Counted from the first letter of the stretch, positions 38,294 to 48,825 are shown. The stretch is DNA of 64,000 nt from Streptococcus sp. NPS 308 (GCF_002355895.1 NZ_AP017652.1:1459001-1523000), one strand, 5' to 3'. The notes: generated from the sequence alone by a model not told the origin. Numbers and translations are program-made.

Positions 38294-38821
38294 TTAGATT
38301 CCTTTTTTATATGTAATCGGTCCGTACTTTTCCGTAATTCGCTTCATGACACGGCGCTCACGAGCTCGGTTAATCTGCGTCTTGATAGAGTCATGTTGGA
38401 CCAAGGGTTTGACCAAGATCGAGCGAATACCTGCACGGTGCGCTGCCCGAATATCCGTCATGAGTTGGTCGCCGACCATGACCACTTCATTTTTCTCATA
38501 GTGAAATTCCTTCATGGCACGGTCTATTCCAAATGTGAAAGGCTTTAAAGCCCAATAAACGTAATCAATTCCAAATTTCTCAACTGCGCGTTGGACCCGT
38601 TTTTTGGTATTATTTGATACCACGATGATGCGAATACCTGCATCCCGAAGGTCATGTAGCCACTGTTTCATCTCTGGCGTTCCATCAGGGTTGTTCCAAG
38701 CAATGAGGGTATTGTCCAAATCGACCAAAACAGCCTTGATCCCCTGCGCCTGCAGGCTTGGGACTGTCAGATCATAGACTGCTTCCACAGCAAAATCTGG
38801 CATATAGTTTTCAATTGCCAT
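38294..38821 (-). CDS. yqeG: YqeG family HAD-type phosphatase
   Basis: 175 residues from MAIENYMPDF; this ATG has AGGAG 6 bases upstream, while the in-frame ATG at 38884 lies inside corA. HAD motifs: VLVDLDNTLIAW (nucleophile Asp), VVSNNTKKR, GDQLMTDIRAAHRAG. Always next to yqeH in Firmicutes; substrate not known with certainty. Confidence 0.95.
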   Translation of the reverse strand: MAIENYMPDFAVEAVYDLTVPSLQAQGIKAVLVDLDNTLIAWNNPDGTPEMKQWLHDLRDAGIRIIVVSNNTKKRVQRAVEKFGIDYVYWALKPFTFGIDRAMKEFHYEKNEVVMVGDQLMTDIRAAHRAGIRSILVKPLVQHDSIKTQINRARERRVMKRITEKYGPITYKKGI

Positions 38822-38835
38822 CCTGGCTCCTTTTC

Positions 38836-39744
38836 TTAACTTTTTTTCGCAATTTTTCTCAAAATCAATGACAAGACCAACCATAAAACCGCACTAGCCA
38901 AGCTGATGTAGACCCAAGCATAGGGCTCGTCTGTAAAGGGGAGGGGAACATTCATCCCGAAAAATCCCGTCACTACTGCCAAGACTGCTAGTAAAACTGA
39001 AATAATGGTCAAGGTTGTCAAGTTATCATTCAAGTTATTATTCAAAATATTGTTGTAAGAGGCTGATAGTTGTTGCAGAACTTGAGAAATCAAATCGGTC
39101 ATCGAAACCAGCTGGTGAGCCTCAATCATGGCATCATCAAACTGTTCTCTCTCAACTTCGTTAAATCTGCGATAAAGGGCATGTCCTTGGATATGTTCTA
39201 GCAACATGCGATTTTGCTTGGCAGCCGCTGTCAGATAAACCATACCAGTCTCCAAGTCGGAAAGAGCAAAGAGGTTTTTCTTAGTCGTTCGCTGACGCAA
39301 GAGGCCGTTGACCTCATCCTTACTCTTATCCATCTGTTCGATGACAGAATAGTAGGCATTGCTGATGATTTCCAGACTAGCAAAGAGAAATTTGTAAATA
39401 GAAAGCATATCATGACTCTCTAAATAACGTGTCATCTGTTCAATCACATAGGCATTTTTCTTATTACTAATCGTAATCAAGCGATGATGTTCCACGATAA
39501 AGGTCATGGGAAAGGCTTCATAGTATTCCTTGTCCTTTTTCAAATCCAATACATTGTAGATAAAGGTGACGGTTCCACTTTCGCGGTGGTAGTCCATGTG
39601 GGCACGCTCGTTTCTATCCAGTGCGTATTCAATGGTTTCCTTGTCCAATCCATAGATTTCAGAGAGATCTTCTAGTTTTTTCAATTTTCCCAAATCTAGG
39701 TTAATCCAAGTGCATCCATTGCCCAACTGCTTTTCTACAAACAT
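38836..39744 (-). CDS. corA: CorA family magnesium transporter
   Basis: 302 residues. Large cytoplasmic N-terminal domain, long stalk helix, and two C-terminal membrane helices with the selectivity motif FFGMNVP between them. Imports Mg2+ (possibly Co2+ or Ni2+). The last segment ends SLILRKIAKKS, positively charged as usual. Fourteen bases before the yqeG start. Confidence 0.96.
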   Translation of the reverse strand: MFVEKQLGNGCTWINLDLGKLKKLEDLSEIYGLDKETIEYALDRNERAHMDYHRESGTVTFIYNVLDLKKDKEYYEAFPMTFIVEHHRLITISNKKNAYVIEQMTRYLESHDMLSIYKFLFASLEIISNAYYSVIEQMDKSKDEVNGLLRQRTTKKNLFALSDLETGMVYLTAAAKQNRMLLEHIQGHALYRRFNEVEREQFDDAMIEAHQLVSMTDLISQVLQQLSASYNNILNNNLNDNLTTLTIISVLLAVLAVVTGFFGMNVPLPFTDEPYAWVYISLASAVLWLVLSLILRKIAKKS

Positions 39745-39801
39745 ATTTTCTCCTTTACCAAACTCTTTCTATTGTACCACAAATCTGCCAAAATAGCAGA
39801 C

Positions 39802-40362
39802 CTACTCTGTGCGGGAAAAGTTGCTAACAACAGTGATATTTCGGTTAGGAACAAAGTGAAGGGCTTGATCGTCACCTCGCAGTTGCGTTGTACGGATCCC
39901 TACGCTAACGACCTTGCCAGAAACGGTAATCGGTCCATTTGTGAGAACCACTTCATCACCCACATCAAGCTGGCGTTCAAAGAGGATGAAAAAGCCATTG
40001 ATGACATCGGATAGAAAACCTTGCGCCCCCATCCCAATGGCAACCCCAGCAATTCCTGCCCCAGCAAGGAGGCTGGAAACTGGCAAACCTAAAATGGACA
40101 GGATACAGTAGATTAAAAAGAAATAAAGGGTATAGTTAAAGATATTTTCAAGCAAACGAGAAATGGTCTTCTGTCTGCCAGCATCTCGATTTGAGAATTT
40201 AAGCGAGGGCTTGACAATCTTTCGGACAGTCGCATGGAGGATCTTTTTGGCTATATAAAATAGAAGGATAAGAATCAAAAGAGAGATCAACTTGGTCAAA
40301 AGATTCTCTAACATGGTTGTTAAATCAAGTTTATCAAAATAACGTTGAAAAAATTCTTGCAT
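39802..40362 (-). CDS. Short MscS-family mechanosensitive channel
   Basis: 186 residues. Two N-terminal hydrophobic segments, then the pore helix LAGAGIAGVAIGMGAQGFLSDVINGFF and a beta domain with VGDEVVLTNG and SVGIRTTQLRGDDQALHFVPN. It ends right after NFSRTE, so the C-terminal alpha/beta cage domain of E. coli MscS is absent or minimal. No frameshift is visible near the end, so this may be the natural length in this group. Separate from corA by 57 bases. Confidence 0.88.
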   Translation of the reverse strand: MQEFFQRYFDKLDLTTMLENLLTKLISLLILILLFYIAKKILHATVRKIVKPSLKFSNRDAGRQKTISRLLENIFNYTLYFFLIYCILSILGLPVSSLLAGAGIAGVAIGMGAQGFLSDVINGFFILFERQLDVGDEVVLTNGPITVSGKVVSVGIRTTQLRGDDQALHFVPNRNITVVSNFSRTE

Positions 40363-40541
40363 ACAAAACTCCTTTTTCCTATTATACCATAACTTATCTG
40401 AAGACTATTCCCTATAAATATTCAAATTTCATTTGATTATTTAGTCAAATCTTGATTTTATGGCATATTTATACTATAATCAACAAAAGCGTGGGATTTG
40501 CTCCTTTCCGCTCTCTATTATCAACTTTTTAGGAAATTCTC

Positions 40542-41495
40542 ATGTCTATCACCCAACGTACGACAAAACTGATCTTGGCAACCTGCCTTGCTTGTTTTCT
40601 TGCTTATTTTTTAGATTTATCATCAGCGGTTTCAGCTGGCATTATCGCCCTCTTAAGCCTTTCTGACACGCGCAGAAGTACGCTAAAATTGGCCCGTAAC
40701 CGCCTCTTTTCCATGCTCCTAGCGCTCGCTATCGGCGTTCTAGCCTTTCAGCTGGCCGGCTTTCACATCTGGAGTCTAGGCCTCTATCTAGCTCTCTACG
40801 TGCCTCTTGCTTACAAAATGGGCTGGGAAATCGGCATCACACCTAGCAGTGTCTTGGTCGGTCATCTCTTGGTACAGGAGTCTACTTCTCCAGCTCTTTT
40901 GCTCAATGAAGTGCTCCTCTTTCTCATTGGGACAAGCTTTGCTCTGTTGGTCAACCTTTACATGCCCTCTCGGGAAAAGGCCATTCACAGCTATCACCTT
41001 CAGGTCGAAGAAAAGTTAAAAGACATCCTGCTTCGCTTTAAATACTATCTATCAAGAGGAGACGGGCGCAATCAAGCCCAACTCGTTGACGAGTTAGATA
41101 GCCTTCTTGATGAAGCCATCAAGCTTGTCTATTTGGACCACTCGGACCACCTCTTTCACCAGACGGACTACCACATCCACTACTTTGAGATGAGACAGCG
41201 ACAAAGTCGTATCCTGCGAAATATGGCCCAGCAGATCAATACCTGTCATCTGGCTGCAAGTGAGAGTTTGATTTTGGCCCAGCTCTTTTCTAAGATCGCT
41301 GCCCAGCTAAGTCAGACCAATCCTGCTCATGACCTACTTGATGACATCGAACGCTATCTGAAAGTCTTCCGTAATCGGAGTCTCCCTAAAACACGCGAGG
41401 AGTTTGAGACCCGAGCCACCCTCCTGCAACTACTACGCGAAGCTGAAACCTTTATCCAGGTCAAGGTCGATTTTTACCAGAAATATGGAAACTAG
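40542..41495 (+). CDS. Aromatic-acid-exporter-like membrane protein (ArAE_1 / DUF939, FUSC fold)
   Basis: 317 residues. Four to five membrane segments in the first 145 residues, with KLILATCLACFLAYFLDL and GITPSSVLVGHLL typical of the family; a helical cytoplasmic C-terminal domain follows. The substrate is unknown. The gene runs opposite to its neighbours and ends at a strong terminator. Confidence 0.85.
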   Translation: MSITQRTTKLILATCLACFLAYFLDLSSAVSAGIIALLSLSDTRRSTLKLARNRLFSMLLALAIGVLAFQLAGFHIWSLGLYLALYVPLAYKMGWEIGITPSSVLVGHLLVQESTSPALLLNEVLLFLIGTSFALLVNLYMPSREKAIHSYHLQVEEKLKDILLRFKYYLSRGDGRNQAQLVDELDSLLDEAIKLVYLDHSDHLFHQTDYHIHYFEMRQRQSRILRNMAQQINTCHLAASESLILAQLFSKIAAQLSQTNPAHDLLDDIERYLKVFRNRSLPKTREEFETRATLLQLLREAETFIQVKVDFYQKYGN

Positions 41496-41500
41496 AACGC

Positions 41501-41535
41501 AAAGAACCTCGGAGGAAGTCCTCTGAGGTTCTTTT
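41501..41535 (+). terminator. Terminator of the ArAE-like gene
   Basis: Arms AAAGAACCTC and GAGGTTCTTT with an inner GGAGG/CCTCT pairing, followed by TTTTGTTTTG. Confidence 0.92.
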
Positions 41536-41598
41536 GTTTTGCATTTGGAAGGACAGTTTATTCCCTCACACTGTTCTCAAAAAAGAAATAGCAACTAG

Positions 41599-41701
41599 TA
41601 ACCGTCCATCACGCCACCTGTGAGTTGGTACATAAGGTAAATGTGCTCCAAGACTTTTACCTTATCCATATGGTCTACATCCTTTAAAACCTCCAGAAGC
41701 T
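41599..41701 (-). pseudogene. Possible C-terminal remnant of an unknown gene
   Basis: On the minus strand a short open frame reads LLEVLKDVDHMDKVKVLEHI and ends LTGGVMDGY with a TAG. An in-frame TAG lies just before it, there is no ribosome site, and the sequence looks protein-like. It is most simply the end of a gene whose front has been lost. I do not recognise the family. Confidence 0.35.
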
Positions 41702-41746
41702 AACAAAAAAATGTGATTTAATTGAAAATTTTATGATGCATCTTCA

Positions 41747-42556
41747 TTATTCTACAAGTCCTTCAACTGGATGGCCGTAAAAATATTTCATACCTTCCGT
41801 CCAGTCTTTGTCTGACAACTCATCAATATAAGGAACCATCAAATCAATTTCATTTTTTGAAATAAGAGTATTGGTGTCCACTGGGACTTGCTTGCCTGTA
41901 AACATAGACAGAAGGGAAGCTTGAAGATAAAGATGGTATTTCTGTTCTTTTTGAGCAGCGATGTATAGAGCAGTCATAATTTCTTGTGTAAATAAACCAG
42001 GAAAAACCTGAAGAGTTTTGTAATAATAGCAATCTAAGTTCTTGTTCTTTATTACATCAAAATATAAGCTTCCAACTTCTTCTAAACTTGCATCTTCGTC
42101 TATAATTGAACGATAGTTGAGAAAGCTATCCAAAGCATCTTGAATAGCTTACTCCACTTCGGTTTCTGTATCTTCCCACTCCTCCCACAGAGTAAGAAGG
42201 TAAGGAACGACTTCATAGGACATTGTTTCCACAGCGCCAGCAGCAAAAGTAAATACCGCAAATTCTGAAGCGGAACTTAAAAAACGAAAATTCTCCACCT
42301 TTTTTAAATCATCATGTGTACACACTGGACAAAACAATCGAATACAAAGATTGAGCACTGCTTCATCTTTTGTCTGGTTCATCAAGTTAATCAGCAAGTT
42401 TTTTACTGTAAAATCTCCCCTTTTTAAGATTTCAGCAATCAGTAAAATACATTCTCTCTCATCATTTACTGAAAGTAAGCTCCTTTTTAAATCTTCAAGC
42501 GCTACTGAACTAACGTGACCGAACGACATTCCTGGTATTAACAATTTGTTCCCCAT
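41747..42556 (-). pseudogene. Interrupted helical protein, possibly an Imm47-like immunity protein
   Basis: From the ATG at 42556 (AAGGAG 7 bases upstream) the frame reads MGNKLLIPGMSFGHVSSVAL for 135 codons to a TAA at 42149-42151, then continues open in the same frame (AIQDALDSFLNYRSII) for another 133 codons to a stop at 41747. The second half has no ATG start with a ribosome site. Joined, the protein is about 269 residues, HEAT-like and helical, with KYFYGHPVE near the end; it recalls Imm47-type polymorphic-toxin immunity proteins, from memory and uncertain. A single nonsense change, or a real two-cistron arrangement with re-initiation, would both fit. Confidence 0.6.
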
Positions 42557-43008
42557 CCCCATTCTCCTTTTATCTATATACTTTATTTTGAAATTTGTTA
42601 CTGGCTTTCTGACCGATGCTAAGTTATCACCAATTTTACTAGCTTTACAATCCCAGTATACCATAAACCATATGGATCAGCGTTTGATAAACCACAAAAG
42701 ACCACCTCGAGGGTGGCCGTTTATCCATTCAAACAAAAAATCAACAAATCAAAAACATTCAAGGACTTTTCTTACGACGCATTTAAGTAAAATGCCATAC
42801 TAATTAGTAGACACAAAGAGGCGAAAACGATTATTTTCGCTGATGAATTAGTAAGGCAGGTTGCTAGCCCTCTCACTACACGTTACGACGGAAAAATCCA
42901 CGAATCGATAATATTCGTAAAACTTTACTAGTGGAGCGCCTAGCCAAGTTCCATAGAAACTTGGCGTTAGTTACTTAGATTGTTACACATTCAAATAAAT
43001 TTACTGAA
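42557..43008. other. Non-coding junction region rich in hairpins
   Basis: 452 bases with no gene. It contains a two-part hairpin (42686-42725: GATAAAC/GTTTATC enclosing CCACC/GGTGG), a stem GCGAAAA/TTTTCGC (42821-42840), a possible long-range helix CTCACTA/TAGTGGAG (42872-42878 with 42929-42936) enclosing ACGAAT/ATTCGT (42900-42918), and GCCAAGTT/AACTTGGC (42943-42965). None is followed by a good T-run in the prfC direction. Confidence 0.6.
42686..42725. terminator. Hairpin upstream of the Imm47-like gene
   Basis: Outer arms GATAAAC and GTTTATC, inner arms CCACC and GGTGG. It could end transcripts arriving from prfC, but no clear T-run is present, so the terminator call is tentative. Confidence 0.4.
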
Positions 43009-44553
43009 TCACATTTTTTCTTCCAACTCTACGTCTGGATACTTGTCTGCAAACCAGCGAAGGGCAAAGTCATTTTCAAAGAGGAAGACAGGTTGGTCAA
43101 AACGATCTTTTGCCAAGATATTGCGGCTAGAAGACATGCGTTCGTCTAGGTCCTCAGGCTTGATCCAGCGAACGGTCTTTTTACCCATTGGGCTCATGAC
43201 CACTTCGGCATTGTACTCGCCTTCCATACGGTGCTTAAAGACTTCAAACTGGAGTTGTCCGACAGCACCTAGCATGTACTCGCCTGTTTGGTAATTCTTA
43301 TAAAGCTGAATGGCTCCTTCTTGCACCAATTGTTCGATACCCTTGTGGAAGGATTTTTGTTTCATAACGTTCTTAGCAGAAACTTTCATGAAAATCTCAG
43401 GTGTAAAGGTTGGAAGGGGTTCAAATTCAAACTTGTTTTTTCCAACCGTCAAGGTGTCTCCAACCTGATAAGTACCGGTATCGTAAACCCCGATGATATC
43501 ACCTGCAACAGCATTGGTCACATTCTCACGACTTTCTGCCATAAACTGGGTGACATTAGAAAGCTTGGCAGTCTTCCCAGTACGAGGCAGATTGACACTC
43601 ATCCCTCGCTCAAACTCACCTGATACGATACGGACAAAGGCAATGCGGTCACGGTGACGAGGGTCCATGTTGGCTTGGATTTTAAAGACAAATCCTGAGA
43701 AATCCTTATCATAAGGATCCACAATTTCGCCATCTGTTTTCTTGTGACCATGTGGTTCTGGAGCAAACTTAAGGAAGGTCTCAAGGAAGGTCTGCACCCC
43801 AAAGTTAGTGAGGGCTGAACCGAAGAAGACCGGAGTCAGTTCTCCTGCAAGAATAGCTTCTTCTGAAAATTCATTTCCTGCTTCTTGCAACAGTTCGATA
43901 TCGTCCTTAACCTGAGCGTAGAAAGGATTGCTTCCAAATAGCTTATCCCCTTCTTCCAGACTGGCAAAACGCTCATCCCCTTTATAAAGTTCCAAACGTT
44001 GGTTATAGAGGTCGTACAAGCCTTCAAAGGCTTTCCCCATCCCGATTGGCCAGTTCATAGGATAGCTCGCAATACCTAGGACTTCTTCTAGCTCTTGCAA
44101 GAGGTCCAGTGGCTCACGACCGTCACGGTCCAGCTTGTTCATAAAGGTAAAGACGGGAATGCCACGGTGCTTCACAACCTCAAACAATTTCTTGGTTTGG
44201 GCCTCGATACCCTTGGCAGAGTCCACGACCATGACCGCAGCATCCACCGCCATCAAGGTACGATAGGTATCTTCTGAGAAGTCCTCGTGCCCTGGTGTGT
44301 CGAGGATGTTCACGCGCTTGCCATCATAGTCAAACTGCATAACAGATGACGTAACAGAAATCCCACGTTGTTTCTCAATATCCATCCAGTCAGACTTGGC
44401 AAAAGTCCCTGTTTTCTTTCCTTTAACCGTACCAGCCTCACGAATCTCGCCCCCAAAGTAGAGCAATTGCTCAGTGATAGTTGTTTTCCCGGCGTCCGGG
44501 TGGGAGATGATGGCAAAGGTACGGCGTTTCTTTATTTCTTCTTGAATAGTCAT
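43009..44553 (-). CDS. prfC: Peptide chain release factor 3
   Basis: 514 residues. GTPase that recycles RF1/RF2 from the ribosome. [15 protein letters not shown] (G1), RGISVTSS (G2), DTPGHEDF (G3) and NKLDRDG (G4) are present, with the RF3-specific C-terminal part ([18 protein letters not shown]). Two -10-like sequences, TAAAAT (44619-44624) and TATAAT (44644-44649), lie upstream on the minus strand. Confidence 0.97.
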   Translation of the reverse strand: MTIQEEIKKRRTFAIISHPDAGKTTITEQLLYFGGEIREAGTVKGKKTGTFAKSDWMDIEKQRGISVTSSVMQFDYDGKRVNILDTPGHEDFSEDTYRTLMAVDAAVMVVDSAKGIEAQTKKLFEVVKHRGIPVFTFMNKLDRDGREPLDLLQELEEVLGIASYPMNWPIGMGKAFEGLYDLYNQRLELYKGDERFASLEEGDKLFGSNPFYAQVKDDIELLQEAGNEFSEEAILAGELTPVFFGSALTNFGVQTFLETFLKFAPEPHGHKKTDGEIVDPYDKDFSGFVFKIQANMDPRHRDRIAFVRIVSGEFERGMSVNLPRTGKTAKLSNVTQFMAESRENVTNAVAGDIIGVYDTGTYQVGDTLTVGKNKFEFEPLPTFTPEIFMKVSAKNVMKQKSFHKGIEQLVQEGAIQLYKNYQTGEYMLGAVGQLQFEVFKHRMEGEYNAEVVMSPMGKKTVRWIKPEDLDERMSSSRNILAKDRFDQPVFLFENDFALRWFADKYPDVELEEKM

Positions 44554-44618
44554 AAGTTCTCTTTCTTTGATTTTCTATTTTTAGTTGTTTCAGTAGCTAA
44601 GAATGATGTTTACATTGG

Positions 44619-44627
44619 ATTTTACCA
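44619..44627 (-). promoter_or_regulatory. Likely prfC promoter (extended -10)
   Basis: Minus strand TGGTAAAAT is an extended -10, 66 bases upstream of the prfC start. A TATAAT about 25 bases further upstream (44644-44649) is the alternative. Confidence 0.45.
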
Positions 44628-44696
44628 TTCCTTTCAACTCTCCATTATATCGGATTTTGGGGAGTTTTTTAATTGCTCATCCGATGAAAAGGCGAG

Positions 44697-45389
44697 CTAG
44701 AGCACAGATTGCACCTGATTTCTCTTTTTCCACCGTTTTTTGAACAAGATATCAAAAAGAACCAGTGCTAGTGAGAGGATGACGGACACAAGAAGGTACT
44801 TTAGCCACAAGGGGGCATCCGGAATAAAAGGTGTCTTGTTTAACAAACCATAATTTCCACCCGTCACCTGATTTACCCCAACTAGAAAGAGGTTGAGAAT
44901 GAAGGTATAGGCTACAATCATATACTTCTTAAGCAAGGTCTTGTCATAGTGATTCATCAAGTAAAGCAAGGAATTCACTAGAAGGGCATAGTGCCCAATC
45001 AAAAATGAAAAACTGGTGATATGGGGAAAATCATAGGGGTCAAAAACAGGGTAAACCAAAGCAAAGACCGCTCCACTTGCTCCTAAGAGGGCAAAATATT
45101 GCTTGCTCCGCCATTTATCGGGCAAGAAAACCACCGCAAACATAGCCAAACGGCAATGGTAAAATGGAAGGCTGTTAGAAAATGGAATCCCAAAACCAAC
45201 ATACCAACTATATAGGGCTAGCAACTGGAGGATCTGAATCCCCTTAAACCAGCGGACAAATTTCGGATTTTTGTGATAAACAAGCGCTCCATAAATACAA
45301 AGTACTAAAGTAAGCATCATGATCCCATACCAAAAGAGCGAAATGGGAGGAGGAACCGTTTGAGATCTGGTGATAAATTGATGGAACAT
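44697..45389 (-). CDS. YwaF/TIGR02206 family integral membrane protein
   Basis: 230 residues with about six to seven membrane segments. SLPFYHCRLAMF, GHYALLVNSLLYL and TGGNYGLLNKTPF are family blocks as I know them. No function is established for the family. It stands alone between prfC and the divergent gatCAB operon. Confidence 0.85.
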   Translation of the reverse strand: MFHQFITRSQTVPPPISLFWYGIMMLTLVLCIYGALVYHKNPKFVRWFKGIQILQLLALYSWYVGFGIPFSNSLPFYHCRLAMFAVVFLPDKWRSKQYFALLGASGAVFALVYPVFDPYDFPHITSFSFLIGHYALLVNSLLYLMNHYDKTLLKKYMIVAYTFILNLFLVGVNQVTGGNYGLLNKTPFIPDAPLWLKYLLVSVILSLALVLFDILFKKRWKKRNQVQSVL

Positions 45390-45505
45390 ATTTCTATCCT
45401 AACTCTTATTTTTTCTATTCTCTAGTTTAACCATTATAGCGAATTAAAAGCGATTTTTCAATTTCTATTTCTTTTCAGTTTGGCTCCCTTATTTATAGGA
45501 AATTA

Positions 45506-45514
45506 TGGTAAAAT
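45506..45514 (+). promoter_or_regulatory. gatCAB promoter (extended -10)
   Basis: TGGTAAAAT, an extended -10, 41 bases upstream of the gatC start codon; the upstream region is AT-rich without a clear -35. Confidence 0.6.
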
Positions 45515-45554
45515 AGAACAGACTAAAAATCATCATTTCACGAAAGGATGCAAG

Positions 45555-45857
45555 ATGAAAATTACGCAAGAAGAGGTAACACACGTTGCCAATCTTTCAA
45601 AATTAAGATTCTCTGAAGAAGAAACTGCTGCCTTTGCGACAACCTTGTCTAAAATTGTTGATATGGTTGAATTGCTGGGCGAAGTCGACACAACTGGTAT
45701 CGCACCTACTACAACTATGGCTGACCGCAAGACCGTACTCCGCCCTGATGTGGCCGAAGAAGGAACTGACCGTGATCGCTTGTTTAAAAACGTACCTGAA
45801 AAAGACAACTACTATATCAAGGTACCAGCTATCCTAGATGATGGAGGAGATGCCTAA
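45555..45857 (+). CDS. gatC: Asp/Glu-tRNA amidotransferase subunit C
   Basis: 100 residues from [20 protein letters not shown], with AAAGGA 8-9 bases upstream; an earlier in-frame ATG at 45480 is ignored because the family starts here. Small wrapping subunit of GatCAB, which converts Glu-tRNA-Gln and Asp-tRNA-Asn to the amide forms. The conserved LRPDVA and YIKVP ends are present. Shares TAATG with gatA. Confidence 0.96.
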   Translation: MKITQEEVTHVANLSKLRFSEEETAAFATTLSKIVDMVELLGEVDTTGIAPTTTMADRKTVLRPDVAEEGTDRDRLFKNVPEKDNYYIKVPAILDDGGDA

Positions 45858-47323
45858 TGACTTTCAACAATAAAACCATTGAAGACTTGCACAATCTCCT
45901 TGTTTCTAAGGAGATTTCAGCAACTGAATTAACTCAAGCAACACTTGAAGATATCAAGTCTCGTGAGGAAGCTATCAATGCTTTTGTCTCTATCGCTGAA
46001 GAACAAGCCCTTGCTCAAGCTAAGGCTATTGATGAAGCGGGAATTGACGCGGACAATGTCCTTTCAGGAATTCCATTGGCTGTTAAGGATAATATCTCTA
46101 CCGACGGTATCCTCACAACTGCTGCCTCTAAAATGCTCTACAACTACGAGCCTATCTTTGATGCGACAGCCGTTGCCAATGCCAAAGCTAAGGGTATGAT
46201 TGTTGTCGGAAAAACCAACATGGACGAATTTGCCATGGGGGGTTCTGGTGAAACATCTCACTATGGTGCCACTAAAAACGCTTGGGACCACAGCAAGGTT
46301 CCTGGTGGTTCATCAAGTGGTTCTGCTGCAGCTGTAGCGTCAGGGCAAGTCCGCTTGTCACTCGGTTCTGATACTGGTGGTTCCATCCGCCAACCTGCCG
46401 CCTTCAACGGGATTGTTGGTCTCAAACCAACCTACGGAACAGTTTCACGTTTCGGTCTCATTGCTTTCGGTAGCTCACTAGATCAAATCGGACCTTTCGC
46501 ACCAACTGTTAAGGAAAATGCTCTCTTGCTCAATGCTATTGCCAGCGAAGATGCAAAAGACTCTACTTCTGCTCCAGTCCGCATTGCCGACTTTACTTCA
46601 AAAATCGGTCAAGACATCAAGGGCATGAAAATTGCTTTGCCTAAAGAATACCTCGGTGAAGGAATTGACCCAGAAGTTAAAGAAACCATTATCAAGGCAG
46701 CCAAACACTTTGAGAAACTTGGCGCTATCGTCGAAGAAGTCAGCCTTCCTCACTCAAAATACGGTGTTGCCGTTTACTATATCATCGCTTCATCAGAAGC
46801 TTCCTCAAACTTGCAACGTTTTGACGGTATCCGTTACGGCTATCGTGCAGAGGATGCAAGCAACCTTGATGAAATCTATGTAAACAGCCGTAGCCAAGGT
46901 TTCGGTGAAGAGGTTAAACGCCGTATCATGCTGGGTACTTTCAGTCTCTCATCAGGGTACTACGATGCCTACTACAAGAAGGCTGGACAAGTCCGTACCC
47001 TCATCATCCAAGATTTCGAAAACGTCTTTGCGGATTATGACTTGATTTTGGGACCAACTGCTCCAAGTGTTGCTTATGACTTGGACTCACTCAACCACGA
47101 CCCAGTTGCCATGTACTTGGCTGACCTCTTGACCATCCCAGTCAACTTGGCAGGCCTCCCAGGAATTTCAATTCCTGCTGGATTCTCTCAAGGTCTCCCA
47201 GTCGGTCTACAATTGATTGGTCCTAAGTATTCTGAGGAAACCATTTACCAAGTTGCTGCTGCTTTTGAAGCAACAACAGACTACCACAAACAACAACCCG
47301 TGATTTTTGGAGGTGACAACTAA
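45857..47323 (+). CDS. gatA: Asp/Glu-tRNA amidotransferase subunit A
   Basis: 488 residues. Amidase that frees ammonia from glutamine. Catalytic Ser-cisSer-Lys elements: IPLAVKDNI (Lys), [14 protein letters not shown] (cis-Ser) and [16 protein letters not shown] (nucleophile Ser). Coupled to gatC and gatB by TAATG overlaps. Confidence 0.97.
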   Translation: MTFNNKTIEDLHNLLVSKEISATELTQATLEDIKSREEAINAFVSIAEEQALAQAKAIDEAGIDADNVLSGIPLAVKDNISTDGILTTAASKMLYNYEPIFDATAVANAKAKGMIVVGKTNMDEFAMGGSGETSHYGATKNAWDHSKVPGGSSSGSAAAVASGQVRLSLGSDTGGSIRQPAAFNGIVGLKPTYGTVSRFGLIAFGSSLDQIGPFAPTVKENALLLNAIASEDAKDSTSAPVRIADFTSKIGQDIKGMKIALPKEYLGEGIDPEVKETIIKAAKHFEKLGAIVEEVSLPHSKYGVAVYYIIASSEASSNLQRFDGIRYGYRAEDASNLDEIYVNSRSQGFGEEVKRRIMLGTFSLSSGYYDAYYKKAGQVRTLIIQDFENVFADYDLILGPTAPSVAYDLDSLNHDPVAMYLADLLTIPVNLAGLPGISIPAGFSQGLPVGLQLIGPKYSEETIYQVAAAFEATTDYHKQQPVIFGGDN

Positions 47324-48768
47324 TGAACTTTGAAACAGTCATTGGACTTGAAGTCCACGTAGAGCTCAACACCAATTCAAAAATCTTCTCACCTACTTCT
47401 GCCCACTTTGGAAATGACCAAAATGCCAACACCAACGTGATTGACTGGTCTTTCCCAGGAGTTCTGCCAGTTCTCAATAAAGGGGTTGTCGATGCTGGTA
47501 TCAAGGCAGCTCTTGCCCTCAACATGGACATCCACAAGCACATGCACTTCGATCGCAAGAATTACTTCTACCCTGATAATCCAAAAGCCTATCAAATTTC
47601 CCAGTTTGATGAGCCAATCGGTTATAACGGTTGGATTGAAGTGGAGCTAGAAGACGGTACGACCAAGAAAATCGGTATCGAACGCGCCCACTTGGAAGAA
47701 GACGCTGGTAAAAACACCCACGGTACAGATGGCTACTCTTATGTTGACCTCAACCGCCAAGGGGTGCCATTGATTGAGATTGTATCTGAAGCGGACATGC
47801 GTTCCCCAGAAGAAGCCTATGCTTATCTAACAGCCCTCAAGGAAGTCATCCAGTACGCTGGCATTTCTGACGTTAAGATGGAAGAAGGTTCGATGCGTGT
47901 GGATGCCAACATTTCCCTTCGTCCTTATGGTCAAGAAAAATTCGGTACCAAGACTGAGTTGAAGAACCTCAACTCCTTCTCAAACGTTCGTAAGGGTCTT
48001 GAATACGAAGTCCAACGCCAAGCTGAAATCCTTCGCTCAGGTGGTCAAATCCGCCAAGAAACACGCCGTTACGATGAAGCTAACAAGGCAACCATCCTCA
48101 TGCGTGTTAAGGAAGGCGCTGCTGACTACCGCTACTTCCCAGAACCAGACCTACCACTCTTTGAAATCTCAGATGAGTGGATTGAGGAAATGCGTACAGA
48201 ATTGCCAGAGTTTCCAAAAGAACGCCGTGCGCGCTACGTATCTGACCTTGGCTTGTCAGACTACGATGCCAGCCAGTTGACGGCAAACAAAGTCACTTCT
48301 GACTTCTTTGAAAAAGCTGTTGCCCTCGGTGGCGATGCCAAACAAGTCTCTAACTGGCTCCAAGGTGAAGTCGCTCAGTTCTTGAACGCCGAAGGTAAAA
48401 CACTGGAACAAATCGAATTGACACCAGAAAACTTGGTAGAAATGATTGCCATCATCGAAGACGGTACTATCTCTTCTAAGATCGCCAAGAAAGTCTTTGT
48501 CCACCTAGCTAAAAATGGCGGTGGCGCGCGTGAATACGTGGAAAAAGCAGGCTTGGTTCAAATCTCTGATCCAGATGTTCTGATTCCAATTATCCACCAA
48601 GTCTTTGCTGATAACGAAGCTGCTGTTGCCGACTTCAAGTCAGGCAAACGAAACGCAGACAAGGCCTTCACAGGATTCCTTATGAAGGCAACCAAAGGCC
48701 AAGCCAACCCACAAGTTGCTCTTAAACTCCTTGCACAAGAATTGGCCAAGTTGAAAGAAAGTGAGTAA
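47323..48768 (+). CDS. gatB: Asp/Glu-tRNA amidotransferase subunit B
   Basis: 481 residues. Activates the tRNA-bound carboxylate with ATP and holds the t[37 protein letters not shown] and [12 protein letters not shown] are diagnostic; the YqeY-like tail domain ends the protein. Confidence 0.97.
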   Translation: MNFETVIGLEVHVELNTNSKIFSPTSAHFGNDQNANTNVIDWSFPGVLPVLNKGVVDAGIKAALALNMDIHKHMHFDRKNYFYPDNPKAYQISQFDEPIGYNGWIEVELEDGTTKKIGIERAHLEEDAGKNTHGTDGYSYVDLNRQGVPLIEIVSEADMRSPEEAYAYLTALKEVIQYAGISDVKMEEGSMRVDANISLRPYGQEKFGTKTELKNLNSFSNVRKGLEYEVQRQAEILRSGGQIRQETRRYDEANKATILMRVKEGAADYRYFPEPDLPLFEISDEWIEEMRTELPEFPKERRARYVSDLGLSDYDASQLTANKVTSDFFEKAVALGGDAKQVSNWLQGEVAQFLNAEGKTLEQIELTPENLVEMIAIIEDGTISSKIAKKVFVHLAKNGGGAREYVEKAGLVQISDPDVLIPIIHQVFADNEAAVADFKSGKRNADKAFTGFLMKATKGQANPQVALKLLAQELAKLKESE

Positions 48769-48825
48769 TTTACTCTTTAAACACTTTTTTCTACTTTTAA
48801 AACGAGAATGAGACAAGGAGAATAA

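Noticed and set aside
42912..42919. TACGAATA on the minus strand, the core of the ComX (cin-box) promoter.
   Set aside because: An 8-base match is expected about twice by chance in 64 kb on both strands; it is inside a hairpin arm and more than 350 bases from the next start codon.
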